A stretch of 46,700 bases of DNA from the NCBI GenBank assembly GCA_021646405.1, contig SOER01000024.1, positions 1-46,700 of the forward strand, written 5' to 3'. A program made the position numbers and the translations under genes. The notes beneath the pieces were generated by a model. It had not been told where the DNA came from and made no database searches. It was given only the letters and a program-made list of their open reading frames with translations. Source of the DNA: Candidatus Loosdrechtia aerotolerans. GTDB lineage: Bacteria; Planctomycetota; Brocadiia; Brocadiales; Brocadiaceae. This document shows, one piece after another, positions 40,851-46,700 of this stretch; within the stretch, counting starts at the first letter, position 1; every line of letters starts with the position of its first letter.

Positions 40851-41642
40851 TTATTCATTCTCTTTCACTTCAATCCTTCGTATACTCTCTGCTTTTCCTG
40901 TTTGACTATCTACGACGATCTTTGCTCCGCTGATACGGACATCTCCTTCCGCTACCTCAAAACGGGTTGGCATCTGGGTCACAATTGCCCTGAGTACACA
41001 TTCTATTTTCCTTCCTAAAACTGATTCATGGGGACCTGTCATCCCCAGGTCGCTAATAAATGCCGTACCTTTAGGTAATATCTTTTCATCTGCTGTAGGT
41101 ACATGGGTATGAGTACCAAAAACGGCGCTTACCCTGCCGTCTAAATACCACCCCATTGCAATCTTTTCAGAAGTTGCTTCTGCATGCATATCCACAAAAA
41201 TTATCTTTATTTCTGCAGGCAGGGTCTTGAGGATATCATCAACGGCCCTGAAAGGGCAATCAACAGGCTTCATAAATACGCGCCCCAGCAAATTAATCAC
41301 GCCAATCCGGATACCCAAATGCGAGTCTTTTACTACATACCCTTTTCCCACCGCAAGCGGCGAATAGTTAGCGGGCCGAAGGATGTTTCTGTTTGTCTCT
41401 AAAAAATGCACGATGTCTTTCTTATCCCAAACGTGATCACCCGTAGTAATAACATCAACACCGCACGAGAACAGCTCTTTTGCTATCTCTGATGTAATAC
41501 CGGCACCGCCGGCTGCATTTTCACCATTTGCTATACAAAAATGTATACCTTCTTTTGCATTAAATGCCTTTAATTTATTTTTTAATATGGTACGTCCGGG
41601 CTTCCCTACAATATCACCGATAACCAGGACGTTAATTTTCAT
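40851..41642 (-). CDS. ymdB: YmdB-type metallophosphodiesterase
   Basis: 263-aa member of the TIGR00282/YmdB family. Di-metal ligands appear in VIGDIVGKPGR (about residues 6-16), NGENAAGG (about 39-46), TTGDHVWDK (about 65-73), FVDMHAEATSEK (about 150-161) and FGTHTHVPTAD (about 176-186). In Bacillus YmdB hydrolyses 2',3'-cyclic nucleotides and influences biofilm choice; whether that applies here is unknown. It overlaps coaD by four bases (ATGA) and abuts xseA. Confidence 0.88.
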   Translation of the reverse strand: MKINVLVIGDIVGKPGRTILKNKLKAFNAKEGIHFCIANGENAAGGAGITSEIAKELFSCGVDVITTGDHVWDKKDIVHFLETNRNILRPANYSPLAVGKGYVVKDSHLGIRIGVINLLGRVFMKPVDCPFRAVDDILKTLPAEIKIIFVDMHAEATSEKIAMGWYLDGRVSAVFGTHTHVPTADEKILPKGTAFISDLGMTGPHESVLGRKIECVLRAIVTQMPTRFEVAEGDVRISGAKIVVDSQTGKAESIRRIEVKENE

Positions 41643-42139
41643 TCAACATTCTTTCCGTAAACATGGTTAAACTTCTCCCTCAAGCGTTTTTCGACATTAG
41701 CCGGAACAAACTGGCTTACGTCCCCACCCAGGCTAACAGCCTCTTTGACCAGGGTGGAATTTAAGAATGAATAGTGCTCACTTGTCATTACAAACACGGT
41801 CTCTACTTCCTTGTTCAGGGCACGGTTCGTCAGCGCCCTTTGAAATTCATATTCAAAATCGGATACGGTACGGATTCCCCGCAATATGATATTCGTTTGT
41901 TGTTTCCTGAGATAATCGACTAACATACCATAAAAGCAATCGACCTCCACATTCTTTAAATCCCTGATGTTGGTACGAATCATCTCCATGCGTTCATCAA
42001 CTGAAAACAGGGCATCTTTCAAAGGATTGCATCCCACGGAAACAACCAGGGTATCAAAGATAACACAACCTCTCCTGATGACATCAAGATGCCCGTTCGT
42101 AATCGGATCGAATGTTCCTGGATATACTGCTTTTTTCAT
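41639..42139 (-). CDS. coaD: Phosphopantetheine adenylyltransferase
   Basis: 166-aa nucleotidyltransferase for the fourth step of CoA synthesis. KAVYPGTFDPITNGHLDVIRR holds the nucleotide-binding (T/H)xGH-type motif. ILRGIRTVSDFEYEFQ and the C-terminal NSTLVKEAVSLGGDVSQFVP correspond to the ISSTxxR-like segment (the second residue pair differs slightly: NSTLVKE). Length is normal. It lies 18 bases after lptD and overlaps the next gene by four bases. Confidence 0.95.
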   Translation of the reverse strand: MKKAVYPGTFDPITNGHLDVIRRGCVIFDTLVVSVGCNPLKDALFSVDERMEMIRTNIRDLKNVEVDCFYGMLVDYLRKQQTNIILRGIRTVSDFEYEFQRALTNRALNKEVETVFVMTSEHYSFLNSTLVKEAVSLGGDVSQFVPANVEKRLREKFNHVYGKNVE

Positions 42140-42157
42140 ATGATGTATACGGTATTC

Positions 42158-44974
42158 CTAAAACCAAAAACGCCTTACAATTCTTTGCATTCCTTTTGGG
42201 CTTATATCGAACCGGAAGGAATTATCGTCCCTCACCGGATCCAATTCGAGGACAATACTTGCCACCCAATCATGGAAATAACGGGATAATACGAAACTTG
42301 TCTTAAGATTCTGGGGTTCCTGTTCTTCATCCCCATCTGCTTCTGTTTCCAGGGATTCCAGGTCGTACTTTTCTACAAACATTACACTCCATTTTTCACT
42401 AATATGGTAATTTGCGCCGAGGATGATCGTAGAACTGACATCCCGGATAAATCTGTGCCCGATGAAATATTCCCAGTCCGGGGGTTTATAAAACTCTAAT
42501 CCCGCAGTGAGAACATCAAACTGGAACTCTTCTGTATTAAACTCATTCCGTTCAGAAACAAAGGTTATAATATCAGTTAACCGCGCCCTGAAATCTATAT
42601 TGATAAAATCATCTTCCCGTATAATAATACCATTTATGCCGTCCGTAAAAATGCCCTCATCTGTTGGAAACATATAGTAATCAACATTCAACTCCAGAAA
42701 GTCTGACGTCCTCTCATACCCTGGCTTCCCCCGTTTCGTCTGTACTTTGTTTTTTACACCTACGACCACAACTTGCGATGAATCCAGCTCATCGATTCTG
42801 TCGTGCCGGAACAACTCATTGGGATCTTCCGTAACAACCGGACTATACCGGTAGCGCAGTTCAGGAACAAAGATATGACGCAAACGATTGATATTGAAAA
42901 AATCGCTGTAAACACTATATGTCCTCCAGTGTGTTGAACTCCAGTCCAGACCAAAAGAACCAATAAAACGCCCTGTTGCAGGACCGTTTGGTTCATCAAG
43001 AGAACCCGATGTATCGATACTTTCTGAGTAGCCGGTGATCCTTCCTTCTACAAACGGGTTTATATTAAAAAAGCCAGGCTTGAAGGGCATGGTTATGCGA
43101 TTCACGCTATCAGCCCTCACAAGGGACTGAGGTTCGGGAGAATCATCTGTCCGGTCGAATATATCATCAAAAATGGTATTCTCAAAGTTTGCAAAGAGGG
43201 TGGGCTCTTCAATGGTATCACCAAAATTTGTTACGGAAGATTCAGAGGTAAATATCAGGCGATTATCCCAAACAGGTTCTCCAAGGATCCGGTACGCTAC
43301 TTCAGGATGGCGCTCTGCAAACCTCCTCTCCCGCAACGAGTCCACAAGGGTATCGAAATCGTTTACCTGTTCGCTGACCAGGAATGTTTCCGCAACGGTA
43401 TCGTGAATCCTTCGGAAATATAATACTGTTTCACGGTCTTTCCCTTCCCTGAATTCCTGCGGGAAATATTCTCTGAGAAATCCCGAATCGCTTAAATAGG
43501 AAAATTCTGCGTCCATTCGAATGTCATAAGGAAGTTCCTGCCTGTGCCTCCAGAGCATTGTACCGCGACTCTCCTGTTCGACAGGAATATCATTAATATC
43601 AAATTCCCCGCTATCGTTTATATAGTACGAACTGACATACCCATACATATCCTCTCTTCTGTATTCATAATCAAGACCTGTACCTACACCTCTTTTTTGT
43701 AAATAATCAGCGCTGAAGATAAGATCACTCCAATCACCCTGTGCTCCGCCTGTTAATGCAAATACATCCCAGTCTGTCCTGAGAAACGGGCCAAAACGTG
43801 ACGAACTGCCAAATTGCCAGTCTCTTAAGATTCGCTTCCTCTCTCGCACGTTAAAGGATAAGTATGGTATATAGAATAAAGGTTTATCATTGATATTAAA
43901 TGTGTTCTCCCTGGACGTTATAACAGTATGATCATCCCTCCGGATCAGCCTGATCTTATTACCGTGAAAATGGTAATGCGGATGGCCAAATCCACAAGTC
44001 GTTAAGGTACCATTTTTCATCTCATACTCTCCCCGGGTAACGTGCCTTATTTCTTCGCTGTTGATATAAACAGGCATTTCTTCCATAAGGGATGATTTAC
44101 CCTCTTCGGGTTTCATCATTTTTGACGGAATTGCCTTTATCTGGCTGTTAACAAAAATCCCCTTATCTTCTCTAATATTCTCAAATATTTTATCCGCAAT
44201 AAATATATCATCTTCGCGGCGCATGGTCACATTTCCTTCTGCGTACACTTCGGTAAGAGGCATTCTCAGGGACTTCGAATCTTCCATCTCCTCCCGTCCA
44301 AACCATAAAATCACGTTGTCGGCATCAATCGTTATATCTTCTTTACTAATCATCACATTCCCGAGCGCTACGACAACACGTTTATCATCTTCTACCCAGG
44401 AGTCAATAGTATCTGCAACAATATCAACCATCTCTTCTTCCGGAGGAACACCGGGTACAGGGGCTCTTTCCGGCATTTTGGTAGAAAAGTATTCTTCCTT
44501 CTTCTTTGACCGGATTTCTTCGCCACGCAGAATTGCATCTGTTTTTTGCGGCTCTTCAAAGGTCTTTATTGGTTGTTTTTCAGCATCAACCACAATACCC
44601 GTCGTCGTTATAAATTTTAAATACACCTGCTCATATTTCTCATAGTTCTCATCCCGGAGAATCGTTACGTTACCCTCACTATATACCTCTACGATAGCCT
44701 CCTCACTTTGTATCGCCTCATCCTCATGAAACCAGCAAATAATCGTATCGGCAGTTATCTGGAATGGCACTTGTAATACCGCTGCATTGCCTTCGGCAAC
44801 AAATACCCGAATTCCCTCTTTTTTCCATGTCTGAATATGTTTGGCTGATAAAGAAAAAGGGTTCTTTTCAATATGTTTTACGGATAACAATCCTTCCGCA
44901 TAACTATAGGTATAACCAATAATTACCAGGAATAAAATGAAAAAAATGCGTACTATTTGCATAAAGAATCTCAT
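42158..44974 (-). CDS. lptD: LPS-assembly outer-membrane protein LptD
   Basis: 938-aa protein that inserts lipopolysaccharide into the outer leaflet. A signal peptide occupies residues 1-26. Two OstA-like segments of the beta-jellyroll follow (about 28-160 and about 180-280); each contains an ITADTIICWF or ITIDADNVILWFG-type strand and then VYAEGNVT. The long C-terminal region has barrel strands such as WRHRQELPYDIRMDAEFSYLSD and ends in Phe. LptD has been noted in several planctomycetes. No LptE gene is seen beside it. It overlaps the aminotransferase gene by four bases. Confidence 0.85.
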   Translation of the reverse strand: MRFFMQIVRIFFILFLVIIGYTYSYAEGLLSVKHIEKNPFSLSAKHIQTWKKEGIRVFVAEGNAAVLQVPFQITADTIICWFHEDEAIQSEEAIVEVYSEGNVTILRDENYEKYEQVYLKFITTTGIVVDAEKQPIKTFEEPQKTDAILRGEEIRSKKKEEYFSTKMPERAPVPGVPPEEEMVDIVADTIDSWVEDDKRVVVALGNVMISKEDITIDADNVILWFGREEMEDSKSLRMPLTEVYAEGNVTMRREDDIFIADKIFENIREDKGIFVNSQIKAIPSKMMKPEEGKSSLMEEMPVYINSEEIRHVTRGEYEMKNGTLTTCGFGHPHYHFHGNKIRLIRRDDHTVITSRENTFNINDKPLFYIPYLSFNVRERKRILRDWQFGSSSRFGPFLRTDWDVFALTGGAQGDWSDLIFSADYLQKRGVGTGLDYEYRREDMYGYVSSYYINDSGEFDINDIPVEQESRGTMLWRHRQELPYDIRMDAEFSYLSDSGFLREYFPQEFREGKDRETVLYFRRIHDTVAETFLVSEQVNDFDTLVDSLRERRFAERHPEVAYRILGEPVWDNRLIFTSESSVTNFGDTIEEPTLFANFENTIFDDIFDRTDDSPEPQSLVRADSVNRITMPFKPGFFNINPFVEGRITGYSESIDTSGSLDEPNGPATGRFIGSFGLDWSSTHWRTYSVYSDFFNINRLRHIFVPELRYRYSPVVTEDPNELFRHDRIDELDSSQVVVVGVKNKVQTKRGKPGYERTSDFLELNVDYYMFPTDEGIFTDGINGIIIREDDFINIDFRARLTDIITFVSERNEFNTEEFQFDVLTAGLEFYKPPDWEYFIGHRFIRDVSSTIILGANYHISEKWSVMFVEKYDLESLETEADGDEEQEPQNLKTSFVLSRYFHDWVASIVLELDPVRDDNSFRFDISPKGMQRIVRRFWF

Positions 44975-46077
44975 GCTTTTGAGAAAAAGTCTCTTATGTG
45001 ACGGATTACATAATCCTGTTCTTCCCGCATGACTTCCGGAAAGATTGGCAGTGCAAGTGTCTCTTGTGCGGCTCTTTCAGAAACGGGTAAATCACCCCTT
45101 CTGTATCCCAGATACTCGAAACACTTCTGTAAGTGAAGAGGCACCGGGTAATAAATAGCCGTTTCTATCCCGTGTTGCTCAAGGTACGTCTTTAATTCAT
45201 CCCTCTTTGGTGTTGCAATAACGTATTGATGAAATATGTGGGTATTATATGATGCTGTTCTCGGTAATGTAAGGGGTAAATCTTTCAGATGTCCGGTATA
45301 GTAGGATGCAACCTGTCTGCGTTTTTCCGACCATATATCCAAATACTTTATTTTTACAGAGAGAACAGCAGCCTGTATGGCATCTAATCTTCCATTAATG
45401 CCAATATGAGAGTGATAATACCTGGACTCAGCCCCATGCACCCTTAACGTTTTGACAAGTCCCGCTAATGCGTCGTTGCTGGTCGTTACCAGTCCCCCGT
45501 CCCCGTAACCACCGAGATTCTTTGTAGGATAGAAAGAAAAGCAGCCGGTATCCCCGAGAGACCCTGCATGTTTCCCTTTATAGAGAGCCCCAATTGCCTG
45601 TGCAGCATCCTCAATAACCGATATGCCACGGGTATGAGCAATCCCGAGAATGGCATCCATATCGGCACACTGACCATACAGGTGAACAGGAAGTATGGCC
45701 TTTGTCTTTTTGCTGATTGCCGGGGTTATCTTGTCTGCCTCTATGTTGTAGGTAAAAGGGTCTATATCTACAAAAACAGGGACCGCTCCCAGCCGGGCGA
45801 TTGAGCCTGCCGTTGCAAAGAAGGTAAAAGGCGTGGTAATAACCTCATCACCGTGTTGAATATTACATGCCATGAGGGCTAACAAAAGTGCATCTGTACC
45901 TGAAGACACACCAATAGCATGCTTTACAGAACAATACTGTGCTATCGTGTACTCAAATGATTCGACAAAAGAACCGAGGATAAAAGACTGGCTGGCTATT
46001 ACTTCTAAAACAGCTTTGTTTATTTCTTCCCGAATATTCTTGTATTGCCGTCCTAAATCTAGTGAAGCTACTTTCAT
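44971..46077 (-). CDS. DegT/DnrJ/EryC1/StrS-family aminotransferase
   Basis: 368-aa PLP-dependent sugar aminotransferase. The cofactor Lys is K186 in CFSFYPTKNLGGYGDGG. Other segments are GVSSGTDALLLAL (56-68), the substrate-side TTPFTFFATAGSI (81-93) and VIEDAAQAIGA (154-164) with the PLP-binding Asp157. It makes amino-deoxy sugars for surface polysaccharide, LPS or O-antigen. Being coupled to lptD is in line with a role in the cell envelope. The exact sugar is not predictable from the sequence. Confidence 0.92.
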   Translation of the reverse strand: MKVASLDLGRQYKNIREEINKAVLEVIASQSFILGSFVESFEYTIAQYCSVKHAIGVSSGTDALLLALMACNIQHGDEVITTPFTFFATAGSIARLGAVPVFVDIDPFTYNIEADKITPAISKKTKAILPVHLYGQCADMDAILGIAHTRGISVIEDAAQAIGALYKGKHAGSLGDTGCFSFYPTKNLGGYGDGGLVTTSNDALAGLVKTLRVHGAESRYYHSHIGINGRLDAIQAAVLSVKIKYLDIWSEKRRQVASYYTGHLKDLPLTLPRTASYNTHIFHQYVIATPKRDELKTYLEQHGIETAIYYPVPLHLQKCFEYLGYRRGDLPVSERAAQETLALPIFPEVMREEQDYVIRHIRDFFSKA

Positions 46078-46249
46078 TAACCTCTTACGTATAGGAATAT
46101 TATTACCATATTGAACAGATCAACGGTGGTTCATAAATTTGCTAATCTCTTACAGTTGCATCATGAGAGTTTGGAATTATATTTCTCTGCGGGGACTTTG
46201 TCAATCAAAAAGAGGTTCTGACACTCCTAACTTGTGTCAAATATTAATC

Positions 46250-46279
46250 TTGATTTTTATTCACTCTTTTCTGTAAAAT
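46250..46279 (+). promoter_or_regulatory. Promoter of tRNA-Arg
   Basis: TTGATT at 46250-46255 and TAAAAT at 46274-46279 are spaced by 18 bases and lie 22 bases ahead of the tRNA 5' end. The layout suits a stable-RNA promoter. I see no other candidate in the gap after the aminotransferase gene. Confidence 0.5.
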
Positions 46280-46301
46280 TCGATTCGCAGGCTAAATATC
46301 A

Positions 46302-46375
46302 GCCCCCATAGCTCAATTGAATAGAGCGTTGGCCTCCGGAGCCAAAGGCTGCAGGTTTGAATCCTGCTGGGGGCG
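46302..46375 (+). tRNA. tRNA-Arg (anticodon CCG)
   Basis: The acceptor GCCCCCA pairs with TGGGGGC, then discriminator G. The D arm is GCTC/GAGC. The anticodon stem TTGGC/GCCAA encloses CTCCGGA, anticodon CCG (reads CGG). The T arm is GCAGG TTTGAAT CCTGC. CCA is not encoded. The gene is intact; disrupted sequence begins only downstream. Confidence 0.95.
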
Positions 46376-46416
46376 CTTGTTTAGGGAAGGTTTCCGGGGT
46401 TTATCAGGTTGAGCTT

Positions 46417-46571
46417 TTAGTCTTCAACTTTCTTCATTTTTGACTTGTGTCTAACACCTAAGAGTCCATCTATTGACAAATCTTCATCAAGTAACGGCCA
46501 ATGAATCCCATAACCGCTCGCACTAAACGAATATTGCTTCCCGTCTATCCTGAAAGATAGTTCTGTATCTG
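46417..46571 (-). pseudogene. DUF2442-domain protein, C-terminal remnant cut by an IS end
   Basis: On the minus strand, codons from about 46568 down to the TAA at 46417-46419 read LSFRIDGKQYSFSASGYGIHW then PLLDEDLSIDGLLGVRHKS. This is the C-terminal half of a DUF2442 protein (GYGIHWP..DEDLS). The reading frame ends upstream at a TGA exactly where the IS4-family end begins (46572). The N-terminal half is not in the window. The family is usually found in small toxin-antitoxin-like or stress pairs with DUF4160, but no partner is visible here. Confidence 0.75.
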
Positions 46572-46700
46572 ATCAGCATTGTCCGGTTAAGTATTTGCGA
46601 AGCAAATACTCAACAAAATTTTTTGTATGGAGGTAATTTTTTGCTTGACTTTTTGAAATAAATTTCTATGGTAAAATTTTTATAACACTTTAACTATAAA
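46572..46700 (+). mobile_element. Left end of an IS4-family element (runs off the right edge)
   Basis: The 28 bases from 46572 (ATCAGCATTGTCCGG...) are identical to those at 18447-18474. In that copy they lie beyond the 3' end of the transposase, so these are the two terminal inverted repeats of the same IS. The GTATTTGC/GCAAATAC pair at about 46592-46610 forms a tight hairpin. A promoter-like TTGACT (46645-46650) and TATGGT (46667-46672), 16 bases apart, point rightward into the element. The transposase itself would begin beyond the window. Confidence 0.75.

Overview
The window is about 46.7 kb of a moderately low-GC (roughly 42% by eye) bacterial chromosome. The coding content is Gram-negative: an LptD outer-membrane assembly protein, an RND efflux pump and an outer-membrane beta-barrel. 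It also has anaerobe-type metabolism (a 2-oxoacid:ferredoxin oxidoreductase) and many dispersed palindromic repeats and IS remnants. I think an anammox-type planctomycete (Brocadiales) fits best. That is inference from gene style and repeat load; no rRNA or diagnostic anammox gene lies in the window.

Layout. 1-0.4 kb: tail of an IS5-family transposase. 0.4-4.6 kb: archaemetzincin, the CbiM/PDGLE substrate-capture module of a Co/Ni ECF transporter, a secreted DUF5666 protein, an RlmI-type methyltransferase and NAD(P)H-hydrate epimerase. The last is ended by a 374-bp MITE-like element with a visible 6-bp target duplication. 5.0-10.9 kb (minus strand): a 2-oxoacid dehydrogenase E1alpha-E1beta-E2 operon continuing into lipB, a PI3/4-kinase-like gene and lipA, so the complex and its lipoylation machinery are co-located. 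11.2-13.9 kb: ferritin-like half-domain protein, MidA-type methyltransferase, a broken PAS histidine kinase and a DUF488 protein. 14.2-18.4 kb: RND adaptor and permease. 18.4-19.4 kb: IS4-family remnant and tRNA-Ala(CGC). 19.5-24.6 kb: ACT-domain malic enzyme, a metallophosphoesterase, and grpE-dnaK behind a good promoter.

24.9-32.2 kb is the most interesting part. cobD(cbiB), cbiQ and cbiO with a histidine-rich tail overlap a YkgJ-like cysteine-cluster gene and are followed by a GNAT protein. Then comes a four-gene envelope set: two paralogous small secreted Cys-rich proteins flank an outer-membrane barrel with a His-rich loop and a lipoprotein with two YHS-like Cys modules. I read this as an uncharacterised metal-handling locus. 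32.2-33.2 kb is a graveyard of nested repeats.

33.2-46.1 kb is one long minus-strand run: an aminotransferase, lptD, coaD, ymdB-like, xseA, a MITE fragment, xseB, dxs, nadK and korDABC. Many of these genes overlap or abut. 46.3-46.7 kb holds tRNA-Arg(CCG), the tail of a DUF2442 gene and the left end of an IS4-family element. That end is the same 28-base terminal sequence found at the right end of the remnant at 18.4 kb, and it sits where the DUF2442 gene is cut.
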